DNA from: Bacteroidales bacterium
Lineage (GTDB): Bacteria > Bacteroidota > Bacteroidia > Bacteroidales > F082
Reading direction: 5' to 3'
Assembly: GCA_024400425.1 (NCBI GenBank)
Contig: JAKSMV010000004.1
Span: 93,681 to 157,680 of the forward strand
DNA: 64,000 nt
Both the position numbers and the translations under genes were made by a program. The notes below the pieces were generated by a model, which was given only the letters and a program-made list of their open reading frames with translations, ran no database searches and was not told the DNA's origin. Numbering within the stretch: position 1 is the stretch's first letter; each line of letters begins with the position of its first letter. Of the stretch, positions 44,813 to 53,240 are shown in pieces.

Positions 44813-45207
44813 AAACCGAGGTAGTTTCCAATATGTTTTATAAGAGCCTCAGTTGGAATAATCATGGGTTCGACATTCAAGGAACCAACTTGAAAAGCAC
44901 AATTATAATCACTTTTTTCCCTCAATGTCTGCAATTGAGAATACAATCTACCTTCGTCAAGCGAAAAACGACCCGTGACAACATAATGCTGGCCAAATTT
45001 CTGAGCAGCACCTTTATGGGTGCCTGCACTAATTCCATCATGAATAAGAAGTGCCGTAACTGCATGGAAAAGTGAATAATACAATCTATTTGCCACATTA
45101 TCCCAAAAGCCCAACTGCTTTAGAGGTTCAATCTGAGAGAAAATGGACAAAGCCCTTTCATATTCCAAGGACACCATAACCGACCTCTGTTCATCAGTCA
45201 GACTCAT
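44809..45207 (-). CDS. HEPN-domain protein (toxin-type partner of MNT)
   Basis: A 132-residue all-helical HEPN protein. The motif R41-x6-H48 in NRLYYSLFHAV is the RNase-type active site of the superfamily. The segment HKGAAQKFGQHYVVTGRF near 83-100 is typical of HEPN proteins paired with nucleotidyltransferases. In such pairs HEPN is the toxin (often a tRNA or mRNA nuclease) and MNT blocks it, in known cases by adding AMP. Its ATG overlaps the MNT stop by 4 bases, and its stop overlaps the aroB start by 4 bases, so it is translationally tied to both. Confidence 0.87.
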   Translation of the reverse strand: MSLTDEQRSVMVSLEYERALSIFSQIEPLKQLGFWDNVANRLYYSLFHAVTALLIHDGISAGTHKGAAQKFGQHYVVTGRFSLDEGRLYSQLQTLREKSDYNCAFQVGSLNVEPMIIPTEALIKHIGNYLGL

Positions 45208-45521
45208 GCCAAGACTATTTTATCGCGTTCAACATTCTGACAGAAAGGGAAATAGTAGTTTTCTGACCAATCCTTCATCGAATAAACAACTGGGATTATC
45301 ATTTCCCCAATAGTCCATCCCAAATAAGTAAATGGAAATACAAATCGGTCATAATCAGAATTTTCCAAACTCTCTTTATTCAAAAGAATCAGCAAATCCC
45401 AATCAGAATCTTCTTTTGCATCGCCTCTTGCACGCGAACCATACAGCAAAAGCCTCGCATCTTTCGGCAAAGTATCAGAAGCCACTTCTTGAATTTTCCA
45501 TATTACTTCTTCTGGATTCAT
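45204..45521 (-). CDS. Minimal nucleotidyltransferase (MNT-type antitoxin)
   Basis: A 105-residue minimal nucleotidyltransferase: GSRARGDAKEDSDWDLL at 28-44 gives the GSx10DxD catalytic signature in full. ATG at 45521 gives the expected N-terminal helix MNPEEVIWKIQ; longer frames would run into tsaE. It precedes the HEPN gene with a 4-base overlap. By analogy with known HEPN/MNT modules it would AMPylate the HEPN toxin; direction of action is inferred. It starts 38 bases after the tsaE stop. Confidence 0.87.
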   Translation of the reverse strand: MNPEEVIWKIQEVASDTLPKDARLLLYGSRARGDAKEDSDWDLLILLNKESLENSDYDRFVFPFTYLGWTIGEMIIPVVYSMKDWSENYYFPFCQNVERDKIVLA

Positions 45522-45558
45522 ACACAAAGAATTATGACGCAAACATACAACTTTTTTC

Positions 45559-45993
45559 TCAATCGCAAATCGAAACTGAAATTTTCCTACTGTCATCGGT
45601 CTCGCCCAATGCGATTTCCACACGGATGAAACGGTCGGGCATCAGCGGGTCTATCATCTCGGGCCATTCCAAAAGGCAGAGGTTGCCGCTGTAGAAATAG
45701 TTGTCGTAGCCAATGTCAAAGACTTCTTCCAACTTCTTAATTCTGTAGAAATCAAAATGATAGACCGATTCGCCTTCAATCGTGACATATTCATTGACGA
45801 TAGCGAAAGTCGGGCTGTTGACCTCATCGGTGACTCCCATCTTGTGGCACAAGTTCTTGATTAGCGTGGTCTTTCCGGCGCCCATCGGGCCGTAAAAAGC
45901 GATAATGTCCGACTCGTTGCGCAACGAAATCAGATAGTCGGCCACCTGACCGAGTTCATCGACGCCATTGATATGAAATTCCTTCGTTGACAT
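45559..45993 (-). CDS. tsaE: tRNA threonylcarbamoyladenosine biosynthesis ATPase TsaE
   Basis: A 144-residue ATPase required, with TsaB and TsaD, to make the t6A base at position 37 of ANN-decoding tRNAs. Walker A GPMGAGKT is at 35-42, VNSPTFAIVNEY near 62 and YHFDFYRI near 79 (the conserved H-x-D-x-Y) follow, and LLEWPEMIDPLMPD (near 108) closes the family pattern. Length is normal. ATG at 45993 or 45999. A candidate -7 box lies 20 bases upstream in the gap after porX. It is the first gene of a tsaE-MNT-HEPN-aroB-aroA run. Confidence 0.95.
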   Translation of the reverse strand: MSTKEFHINGVDELGQVADYLISLRNESDIIAFYGPMGAGKTTLIKNLCHKMGVTDEVNSPTFAIVNEYVTIEGESVYHFDFYRIKKLEEVFDIGYDNYFYSGNLCLLEWPEMIDPLMPDRFIRVEIALGETDDSRKISVSICD

Positions 45994-46012
45994 TTCCAAA
46001 ATATTTTGGCCG

Positions 46013-46020
46013 CAAAGATA
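46013..46020 (-). promoter_or_regulatory. Candidate -7 box for tsaE
   Basis: TATCTTTG on the minus strand matches TAnnTTTG. It lies between the porX stop (46023) and the tsaE start (45993). Confidence 0.5.
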
Positions 46021-46022
46021 GT

Positions 46023-47576
46023 TTATTTCGCCGTCAGATGCGCAATCGGAATCAGCATTTCGCTCATCGAGATGCCGCCGTGCTGGAAAGTGTTGCGGTA
46101 ATAGTTCACGTAATAATTATAGTTGTTGGGATAGGCGAAGAAATCGTTATCGCCAGCAAACACATAGCAAGTGCTGAGGTTGACACGCGGCAGGAAAATC
46201 TTTTCAGGGTCTTTCACCTCGAACACCTCTTTCGCGTTGTATTTCATGTTCTTGCCATACTTGTAACGCAGATTCGTATTCACCTCACGGTCGCCCAACA
46301 ACTTGACTGGATTTTTCACGTAAGTGGAGCCATGGTCGGTAGTAATCATCATGTCGCATTTCTTGTCGGCAATGAAGCGCATCATGTCGAAGAGACTAGA
46401 ATGTTCAAACCACGAGAGCATGAGCGAGCGGTAGGCTTCCTCGTCGGCGGCCAACTCACGGATGATTTCCATTTCGGTTCGGGCGTGCGACAGCATATCG
46501 ACAAAGTTATAGACGATGACATTCAGCTTATTCTGCATCAAGTTCGACATCTGTTCGTAGAGTTTCTTACCTGCCTGAAGATTAAGCACTTTATTATAGG
46601 AGTATTTCACATTTTTCCCGAAGCGTTTCAGCTGTTCACCCAAAAGCTCGTTTTCGAACTGATTCTTGGTACCTTCGTCTTCCTCATCGACCCACCATTT
46701 CGGATAACGGCGGCGGATTTCGAGAGGCATCAAACCTGCAAAGAGGGCGTTGCGGGCATATTGCGTCGTGGTCGGCAAAATGCTGTAATATACATCATCG
46801 GCATCGACACGGAAATAAGATTCAATCAATGGCTGGATGGCTTTCCATTGGTCGTAGCGGAGATTATCTATCACAATGAGAAACAATGGTCTGTCATTAT
46901 CATCAAGATGCGGCAACACCTTATCGCGGACAACGGTATGCGACATCACAGGCTTATCCTTGTTGCCTTGAATCCAGTCGATGTAGTTGCGTTCGACGAA
47001 ACGCGTGAAGATGCTGTTGGCTTCCTGTTTCTGGTCGGCGAGGATGCCCTTGATGCCTTCGTCTGACGACTTTTGCAATTCCAGTTCCCAACGAACAAGT
47101 TTCTTATACACATCAATCCACTCCACTGCATTGAGACTGTTGTTGATGTCCATGCTGATTTTCCGGAACTCCTGCTGATAGCCCAAAGATGATTTTTCGT
47201 CGCGCAACTTCCGGTTTTCAAGATTACGTTTCAGCGACAGCAAAATCTGGTTCGGATTCACTGGCTTAATGAGATAATCCGCTATGTTCGAACCGATTGC
47301 ATCTTCCATGATCCGTTCCTCCTCGCTCTTGGTAATCATTACGACGGGCAAGTTCGGGAAGTCATGCTTGATGACTTCAAGTGCCTCGATGCCCGAAATA
47401 CCAGGCATCTGCTCGTCGAGGAAGACAATATCGAAGCGCTGGGCACGCACAAGGTCGATGGCATCAGAGCCATTGTTGGCCGTAACTACTTCATAACCTT
47501 TCTGTTCAAGGAACATAATATGGGGCTTGAGGAGGTCAATCTCATCGTCAGCCCAAAGTATGGTGGTCTTTTCCAT
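46023..47576 (-). CDS. porX: PorX-like response regulator with PglZ/alkaline-phosphatase-like domain
   Basis: A 517-residue two-domain regulator. Residues 1-120 are a CheY-like receiver with acidic pocket DDE (10-12), phosphoacceptor D54 in VFLDEQMPG and Lys in YLIKPVN near 104. The remainder is a PglZ/alkaline-phosphatase-superfamily domain (LFLIVIDNLRYDQWK near 238, DHGSTYVKNP near 421). This architecture is that of PorX, the response regulator of type IX secretion genes in P. gingivalis, of matching length. The start at 47576 is an ATG; a TTG upstream is ignored. It is divergent from a patatin gene across a palindromic promoter region, and followed by tsaE. Confidence 0.92.
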   Translation of the reverse strand: MEKTTILWADDEIDLLKPHIMFLEQKGYEVVTANNGSDAIDLVRAQRFDIVFLDEQMPGISGIEALEVIKHDFPNLPVVMITKSEEERIMEDAIGSNIADYLIKPVNPNQILLSLKRNLENRKLRDEKSSLGYQQEFRKISMDINNSLNAVEWIDVYKKLVRWELELQKSSDEGIKGILADQKQEANSIFTRFVERNYIDWIQGNKDKPVMSHTVVRDKVLPHLDDNDRPLFLIVIDNLRYDQWKAIQPLIESYFRVDADDVYYSILPTTTQYARNALFAGLMPLEIRRRYPKWWVDEEDEGTKNQFENELLGEQLKRFGKNVKYSYNKVLNLQAGKKLYEQMSNLMQNKLNVIVYNFVDMLSHARTEMEIIRELAADEEAYRSLMLSWFEHSSLFDMMRFIADKKCDMMITTDHGSTYVKNPVKLLGDREVNTNLRYKYGKNMKYNAKEVFEVKDPEKIFLPRVNLSTCYVFAGDNDFFAYPNNYNYYVNYYRNTFQHGGISMSEMLIPIAHLTAK

Positions 47577-47637
47577 TTTCGATTTGGTATTATTCAAAAC
47601 TCAATCCAATAACGCAACGCATGGCTGTTTTGGTATA

Positions 47638-47653
47638 TATTTTTGCAAAAATA
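47638..47653. promoter_or_regulatory. Palindromic divergent promoter element between porX and the patatin gene
   Basis: TATTTTTGCAAAAATA is a perfect 16-bp palindrome with one TAnnTTTG -7 box on each strand (plus 47638-47645, minus 47646-47653). It could start porX on the minus strand (leader near 60 bases) and the patatin gene on the plus strand. Confidence 0.5.
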
Positions 47654-47705
47654 GCATTTTTAGCATTATTCTTCAATTACCATGCAATGGTGCACGCAAA
47701 AAAAC

Positions 47706-47713
47706 TACATTTG
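47706..47713 (+). promoter_or_regulatory. Second candidate -7 box for the patatin gene
   Basis: TACATTTG matches TAnnTTTG and lies 19 bases before the ATG at 47733. Confidence 0.45.
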
Positions 47714-47732
47714 CACCTTGAAAAGAATTTAT

Positions 47733-50018
47733 ATGAAGACTAGTTTTATCTTTTTTCTCGCTATCATTCTATTTGTTTCCACAATCAAACGTGCTCAAGC
47801 GCAGGCCAAACGTCCCAAAGTCGGTGTTGTCTTAAGTGGTGGAGGAGCCAAAAGCGCTGCCCAGATTGGATTTCTGAAATACCTTGAAGAGCTAGACATC
47901 CCGGTTGATTACATTACCGGATCTAGCATGGGCGCTGTTATCGGCGGTTTCTATGCCTTAGGATACGACGCGGCAGAAATCGAAGAAATCATCACCAAGA
48001 TTGATTGGGGAATATACATGACCAACAGTATCCAGCGCGACCGACTCTCCTCACAAAGCAGGTTTGAAAGGTCTTCATATCTCTTCACCATACCCTTTGG
48101 CATCAGAAACGACAAGCTTTATTCCTTGCAAGGCGACGTATCCAATGCAATCGTCAATCAGACCTTCATTTCGTCGCTTCCAAGTTCGGTAATCAACGGT
48201 ACAAAAATCACCAACCTTTTCAACAGCTACTGCATCGGTTACCTTGACTCGATTAGTTTCGACGACCTATACATTCCATACGCCTGCATCGGCACCAACT
48301 TCAAGACAGGTGAAGAGGTAGTCCTCAACAGTGGGAATCTGCCTTGGGCGATGCGTGCCAGCATGGCGATTCCAGGAGTGTTCTCACCCATACGAATCAA
48401 CGGGCAAATCCTTGTTGACGGAGGTCTTTCCAACATTTTCCCCGCAGATGTGTGCAAGGAAATGGGAGCCGACATCATAATTGGCATCGAAGCGACCGAC
48501 GGTCTCATCCTCGATGACGACAGACTGCAATCGCTCCCCCAGTTGGCATTGCAATTCGTCAACATTTCCGTTGCCAAAAAGGCTGACCAAAACAGGAAAC
48601 TCTGCGACATCTACGTCCACCCTGACATTTCCGGTTTCAACATGCTCAGCTTCGAGAAAAGCTCGATTGACACGCTGATAAAAAGAGGTTATCAAGCTGC
48701 CGAACGCAATCGGGACAAGCTACTCGCTATCAAGGAAATGCTAGACTCATGCGACAATACAGCATGCGAAAGCAAACCAGCAAAAGCAAGATACCTAAAG
48801 GACGAAAGCCTCACCTTGAATTCCATAAATTTCAACATCGAATCGCCCAAGGAAATAGCCTGGCTCTTGCACAAAGGGCATTTGCAGGATGGCAAAATGA
48901 CAAAAGGCAGCAACATCGAAAGAGCCATCGACATCTACGAAGGGACAGGATATTATACGAAAACGACATACACCATCTCGGAAGCCGACAGCTGTACGAA
49001 GTCGGGCATGGCACCAACCTACGACCTAAACATCAATCTGAACCGGACTCCCCCACATTCCGTCGGTCTCGGATTCAGATACGACACCGAAGAAAATGCA
49101 GCTTTTCTGCTGAACTTCGGACTCAACCGCCATCGCCTCGGCGGCTTTAAGATGGACCTGACCGCAAGGCTAAGTTCCAACTCATACATCAGCACAACGC
49201 TCACATGGGCACAACGAGGCCTTGCCAACTTCAATTTAAGCTACCAATACCACAACACCGAATTCAAGGTGTTCGAATCACCCGAAATGTTGGATATCAT
49301 CAGGATGAAAGACAGCAAGTTCAGTTTCTATGTTTCCGAATTCTACCTTAGAAATTTCAAGACGGAAATAGGAATGGAATACGAAGTCATCCCATTAACC
49401 GAAGTACTAGACAGCAAGACAACAAACACTACATCAAAGCACTACGGGCCACACGTCAGATTCACTTTTGACAATCGCGACGACGCTTATTTCGCTAAAA
49501 AAGGCTCAATACTCACGCTTTACGGAGACTTCAGGAACGACATTGAAACGGGAAAACAGTTCTCCGACATGACCTTGAAAATTGCCACTTGCCTATCGTT
49601 TTTCGGCAAAAGACTCACACTCATTCCCCAAGTTTACCACAGAAGTTGCATCGGAGACATCATACCGACTGCCTACAGCAACTTCGCCGGTGGCTATATG
49701 GAAGGAAGATATGTTGAACAGCAAATGCCATTCATCGGACTGCTCAACACCACTTCGATCGGCCGTCACGCCTCTGTAGCCCGTTTCGACTTAAGATACA
49801 ATATTTTCAAGAAACATTATGTCGGCAGCACAGTCAACTACATACGTCACGCCAATTGTTTCACAGAATACTTCGGCAACGGCACAGCCACACAAAATTG
49901 GGGTGTCGGCATCAATTATTCGGTCAACACCCTCATCGGTCCAATTTCACTATTAGGCCAATGGTCCAACATCACCAATCGCTTTAGCGTGTTTTTCAAC
50001 TTAGGATATACATTTTGA
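47733..50018 (+). CDS. Patatin-like protein with outer-membrane barrel, altered oxyanion loop
   Basis: A 761-residue paralogue of the protein at 2.4 kb, with the same order: signal peptide (start at MKTSFIFFLA; upstream codons are not signal-like), patatin domain (about 28-335), POTRA-like part and a C-terminal barrel ending in GYTF. Nucleophile motif GSSMG is at 63-67 and Asp in DGG at 229-231. The oxyanion loop, however, reads SGGGAKS-AAQIG (35-46), where the family has GGGxK/RG followed by xAHIG; the Gly after Lys is Ser and His is Gln. Activity may be changed or lost. It is divergent from porX and 19 bases upstream of an HD gene. Confidence 0.87.
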   Translation: MKTSFIFFLAIILFVSTIKRAQAQAKRPKVGVVLSGGGAKSAAQIGFLKYLEELDIPVDYITGSSMGAVIGGFYALGYDAAEIEEIITKIDWGIYMTNSIQRDRLSSQSRFERSSYLFTIPFGIRNDKLYSLQGDVSNAIVNQTFISSLPSSVINGTKITNLFNSYCIGYLDSISFDDLYIPYACIGTNFKTGEEVVLNSGNLPWAMRASMAIPGVFSPIRINGQILVDGGLSNIFPADVCKEMGADIIIGIEATDGLILDDDRLQSLPQLALQFVNISVAKKADQNRKLCDIYVHPDISGFNMLSFEKSSIDTLIKRGYQAAERNRDKLLAIKEMLDSCDNTACESKPAKARYLKDESLTLNSINFNIESPKEIAWLLHKGHLQDGKMTKGSNIERAIDIYEGTGYYTKTTYTISEADSCTKSGMAPTYDLNINLNRTPPHSVGLGFRYDTEENAAFLLNFGLNRHRLGGFKMDLTARLSSNSYISTTLTWAQRGLANFNLSYQYHNTEFKVFESPEMLDIIRMKDSKFSFYVSEFYLRNFKTEIGMEYEVIPLTEVLDSKTTNTTSKHYGPHVRFTFDNRDDAYFAKKGSILTLYGDFRNDIETGKQFSDMTLKIATCLSFFGKRLTLIPQVYHRSCIGDIIPTAYSNFAGGYMEGRYVEQQMPFIGLLNTTSIGRHASVARFDLRYNIFKKHYVGSTVNYIRHANCFTEYFGNGTATQNWGVGINYSVNTLIGPISLLGQWSNITNRFSVFFNLGYTF

Positions 50019-50037
50019 CTTTTTTAGACAAACAACC

Positions 50038-51285
50038 ATGCAAACGACAGAAAACCCTTCCAACAAAAAGAAAATTGTCAACGACCCGATTTACGGTTTC
50101 GTAAGCATCCCCGACGAGTTGCATTTCGACATCATCGAACATCCATATTTCCAACGGCTCCGACGCATCAAGCAAGTCAGCATGACCAACATGGTATATC
50201 CAAGCGCCAACCATACCCGCTTTGCGCACAGCCTCGGTGCCATGCACCTGATGCACCGCGCCATACAATTATTGCGCAGCAAAGGCACCGAAATCACCGA
50301 AGAGGAAGAACAAGCCGCCTCGCTCGCCATCTTGCTGCACGACGTCGGCCACGGGCCTTTCTCGCACACTTTGGAGAACAGCATCGTAAAAGGCATCACC
50401 CACGAGGAGATTTCGCTTGAAATCATGAAGAATTTCAACGCGTTGAGCAACGGACAATTGGATATGGCCATCGGCATCTTCACCGACCGCTATCCCAAGC
50501 ATTTCCTCAACAAGCTTATCTCCAGCCAACTCGACGTTGACCGTCTCGACTATCTGAAGCGCGACAGTTTCTTCACCGGTGTAGCCGAAGGCAACGTGAA
50601 CGCCGAACGGCTTTTGGACATGATGGAAGTGGTTGACAACGGATTGGCCATCGAGGCGAAAGGCATCTATTCGGTGGAAAGTTTCCTTGTGGCACGGCGC
50701 ATCATGTATTGGCAAGTGTATATGCACAAGACCGTCTTGAGTGCCGAATACACCTTGATGAAAATCCTACAACGCGCCAAATTAATCAACCAGCAACGCA
50801 CCTTACCCGCAACGCCGGCACTCTCGTTTTTCCTAAAAAACCAATTGGATTTCAACGACATACCCGACAAGGAATTTGCATTGGAACAATTCTGCAAATT
50901 AGACGATTTCGACGTGATGACCGCCGTCAAGATGTGGTGTGACGATGAAGACCGCGTGCTTTCCGAACTTTGCAAACGGCTCACGAGCCGTCACCTCTTC
51001 AAGATCGAGATGCAAGACGACGAATTCGATCCCAACTACATGGAAGAGATAAAGCAACGCATCATGCGCTACTATGGTTGGTCGGCAGAGGAAGCCGACT
51101 ACATGCTGCTACACGGTGTGTCGTCGAACCACGCCTACCATCCACGCAAGGCAGCCATCAACATCCTCTACAAAGACGGTACGTTGAAAGACATCAGCGA
51201 AGCATCAGGCCAGCTCAACAACTCGGTGCTTTCGCAACCCGTCGTGAAGCACTTCATCTGCTATCCGAAAGAAATCAATCAGTAA
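50038..51285 (+). CDS. HD-domain phosphohydrolase (dGTPase/SAMHD1-like)
   Basis: A 415-residue cytosolic HD protein. HTRFAHSLGAMHLMHRAI near residue 60 gives the first His, LLHDVGHGPFSHTLEN near 99 gives the HD pair and the following His, and SSQLDVDRLDYLKRD near 161 gives the final Asp. This is the pattern of the YdhJ/SAMHD1-like group, which hydrolyses nucleoside triphosphates; the exact substrate is unknown. It starts 19 bases after the patatin-like gene and may share its transcript. Its end overlaps the convergent thioesterase gene by 7 bases. No terminator is visible between the two. Confidence 0.9.
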   Translation: MQTTENPSNKKKIVNDPIYGFVSIPDELHFDIIEHPYFQRLRRIKQVSMTNMVYPSANHTRFAHSLGAMHLMHRAIQLLRSKGTEITEEEEQAASLAILLHDVGHGPFSHTLENSIVKGITHEEISLEIMKNFNALSNGQLDMAIGIFTDRYPKHFLNKLISSQLDVDRLDYLKRDSFFTGVAEGNVNAERLLDMMEVVDNGLAIEAKGIYSVESFLVARRIMYWQVYMHKTVLSAEYTLMKILQRAKLINQQRTLPATPALSFFLKNQLDFNDIPDKEFALEQFCKLDDFDVMTAVKMWCDDEDRVLSELCKRLTSRHLFKIEMQDDEFDPNYMEEIKQRIMRYYGWSAEEADYMLLHGVSSNHAYHPRKAAINILYKDGTLKDISEASGQLNNSVLSQPVVKHFICYPKEINQ

Positions 51286-51734
51286 TTGCGGTTGCGGTTA
51301 GCGTGTTTCAGCGATTCGAGCACATACTCGTTGGCTTCTTGCTGAAGCAGACGCTCCTCCTCGTTAGTCGGCTCAATAGTAATGTTGTGGCGACGCGACT
51401 GATGATTATCGTCAAGATACGAGAAAGTAGAATAGCCGTAGGCGGCAATCTGGTCAGGAGTATTGCTGCGGTACACCTTTGTATAGACCGTCAACGTACT
51501 GTGACCTGCTGCCACCACCTTACTCTCGAAAGTGATGATATCGCCTACCGAAAGCGGGAAACGGAAGTTGATGCCATGCTGAACGAGAAGCACCACGTTT
51601 TTGGTGTCAAGATATTGGGCAATAGCGAAATACGAACCTTCGATTAACCATTCGGCGCAACGGCCGGCGAAAAAAGTCTCGTGATGGTTCAAGTCAGCGA
51701 GCTTAATGAGATGTTGTGTATATGCAGATTTCAT
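51279..51734 (-). CDS. Hotdog-fold acyl-CoA thioesterase
   Basis: A 151-residue single-hotdog protein of the YciA/4HBT type. LADLNHHETFFAGRCAEWLI near residue 10 has the N-terminal Asn/His region and the hotdog helix; NFRFPLSVGDIITFESKVV near 58 carries the acyl-CoA binding loop. It probably hydrolyses acyl-CoA thioesters. ATG at 51734 is used; a longer frame adds only seven weak residues. It overlaps the HD gene on the other strand by 7 bases. The gene lies 53 bases upstream of the MBL-fold gene stop, in the same orientation. Confidence 0.82.
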   Translation of the reverse strand: MKSAYTQHLIKLADLNHHETFFAGRCAEWLIEGSYFAIAQYLDTKNVVLLVQHGINFRFPLSVGDIITFESKVVAAGHSTLTVYTKVYRSNTPDQIAAYGYSTFSYLDDNHQSRRHNITIEPTNEEERLLQQEANEYVLESLKHANRNRNY

Positions 51735-51787
51735 AGCGTTAGAATTTTGATGCAAAGTAAGGGCAACTTTTTTACAAAAGCAAATTT

Positions 51788-52552
51788 TCAGACCACAATT
51801 TTCAGTCCATCGTAAGCCAAGGCCATTCCTTCAGGCAATCTCCTATTCACCTCATCGGCCAGACCAATGCTATGGCTGCAATGCGTGAACCAAGTCTTTT
51901 TGGCGTCCACACGTCGGGCCACTTCAATGGATTCCTCAAGGCAAAGATGCGAATAGTGCTTTTTCAGTCCGAGAGCCTCAAGAACAAGAAAATCAACACC
52001 TTGAAGCGCATTGATAATCTCGTCAGTTATCTCGCTCAAGTCGGTGACGTAGGCAAATTTCCCGATGCGGAAAGCATAGCTCGTGAGCGTAAAATGCTTC
52101 ATTTTTATCGGTTGGATGTGTAGGTCGCCGAGGTCGAAAGGCGTTTCGTCGAGATGATGGATTTCGTAGGTCGGAGCACCTGGATAAAGCTCTTCGGCAA
52201 AGGCATAGGAATACTCTCGCTTGATTTCGGGCAAAGCCGAATCGGCCACATAAAGCGGCATGGGTTTGTTGCCCTGACGGAAAATGAACGGGCGTAAATC
52301 GTCGAGGCCACCGATATGGTCCTTATGCTCGTGCGTAACCAACACAGCATCAAGATGATCGACCCTTTCGCGCAACATCTGTTGACGGAAATCAGGTCCG
52401 GCATCCACCACCACAGTCACCTCATCGGTCTGAATCATGATAGAAGTACGCAAACGCTTGTTACGCGGGTCATTCGACTGGCACACAGGACATTGGCAAC
52501 CGATGACAGGCACGCCCTGCGATGTTCCGCTTCCTAAAATCGTAATAATCAT
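51788..52552 (-). CDS. MBL-fold metallohydrolase (PhnP/lipB-neighbour type)
   Basis: A 254-residue metallo-beta-lactamase-fold hydrolase. GSGTSQGVPVIGCQCPVCQS near residue 7 contains the Cys pair of PhnP-like proteins, VTHEHKDHIGGLDDLRPF near 71 is the HxHxDH metal site, and ALGLKKHYSHLCLEE near 193 plus WFTHCSHS near 222 supply the remaining ligands. PhnP relatives are cyclic phosphodiesterases; the substrate here is unknown. ATG at 52552 is chosen because the upstream frame is not conserved-looking. A -7 box ends only 5 bases upstream of this ATG, so the mRNA may be leaderless. Confidence 0.88.
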   Translation of the reverse strand: MIITILGSGTSQGVPVIGCQCPVCQSNDPRNKRLRTSIMIQTDEVTVVVDAGPDFRQQMLRERVDHLDAVLVTHEHKDHIGGLDDLRPFIFRQGNKPMPLYVADSALPEIKREYSYAFAEELYPGAPTYEIHHLDETPFDLGDLHIQPIKMKHFTLTSYAFRIGKFAYVTDLSEITDEIINALQGVDFLVLEALGLKKHYSHLCLEESIEVARRVDAKKTWFTHCSHSIGLADEVNRRLPEGMALAYDGLKIVV

Positions 52553-52557
52553 AGCCG

Positions 52558-52565
52558 CAAAAATA
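52558..52565 (-). promoter_or_regulatory. Candidate -7 box immediately upstream of the MBL-fold gene
   Basis: TATTTTTG on the minus strand ends 5 bases from the ATG, which would place the transcript start at or next to the start codon. Confidence 0.45.
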
Positions 52566-52651
52566 CGCCATTTATCATTCAAACGTGCAAGAAAAAAGTG
52601 AAATAGATTCACCTCTTTAAAAAAGAATGCAAGTCTTTACGAAAAAAACAC

Positions 52652-52659
52652 TATTTTTG
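52652..52659 (+). promoter_or_regulatory. Candidate -7 box for the DUF6913-like/dapA unit
   Basis: TATTTTTG on the plus strand matches TAnnTTTG and lies 23 bases before the ATG at 52683. Confidence 0.5.
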
Positions 52660-52682
52660 CAAGTTCAAATGTTGAAGAACTG

Positions 52683-53234
52683 ATGAAACTAATCGACAGA
52701 ATAAAAAACAGGGCACTACGCAAGGCTCTCGACCATTTCCTGGACGAAAAGGAGCCTATCAAGATGCCTAACGTCAAGAAAATCAACTCAGCCATCATCA
52801 TTCTTGAAGAACACGACAAAGAGAATGTAAGGAACATTGAGAGCAGCATGAAATCGCTGTTCGGCACAGCCCGTTGCGGTTTCGTCATCCTTTGCAACCA
52901 GATGTCGGACACCATTCTGCAAAGCGACCTCTACACGGAAGTCACGCCTAAAGACTTTGGTTTCATGAGCGTCTTGAAGCCAGAAAAACAACAAGAAATC
53001 AGCAAGTTGCCACTTTGCAATGTCATCATCAACATGGCTGCTAAGCATCCCGATGTGAGTGATTATATCTGCACCTTGCCGAAGACCGATTTCAGAATCA
53101 GTTTCTTCCGCAGCGAACATTTGAAGATTTACGACCTCGTCATCGAAAACAACAAATCCGCCGACCCTGTGTCGAACATCCATGTGTTGCACAACTACCT
53201 GGAAGCACTGGCAGGCGAACATACGACAAACTAA
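52683..53234 (+). CDS. Conserved Bacteroidota protein (DUF6913-like), unknown function
   Basis: A 183-residue soluble protein with no catalytic motif that I recognise. The basic N-terminus (MKLIDRIKNRALRKALDHFL), a middle strand-rich part (NSAIIILEEHDKENVRNIES) and a C-terminal VLHNYLEAL are visible. Its size and position directly before dapA (6-base gap) match a Bacteroidota family annotated as DUF6913, a comparison from memory. It may simply share the dapA transcript. No membrane segment or signal peptide. Confidence 0.6.
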   Translation: MKLIDRIKNRALRKALDHFLDEKEPIKMPNVKKINSAIIILEEHDKENVRNIESSMKSLFGTARCGFVILCNQMSDTILQSDLYTEVTPKDFGFMSVLKPEKQQEISKLPLCNVIINMAAKHPDVSDYICTLPKTDFRISFFRSEHLKIYDLVIENNKSADPVSNIHVLHNYLEALAGEHTTN

Positions 53235-53240
53235 TTTCCA

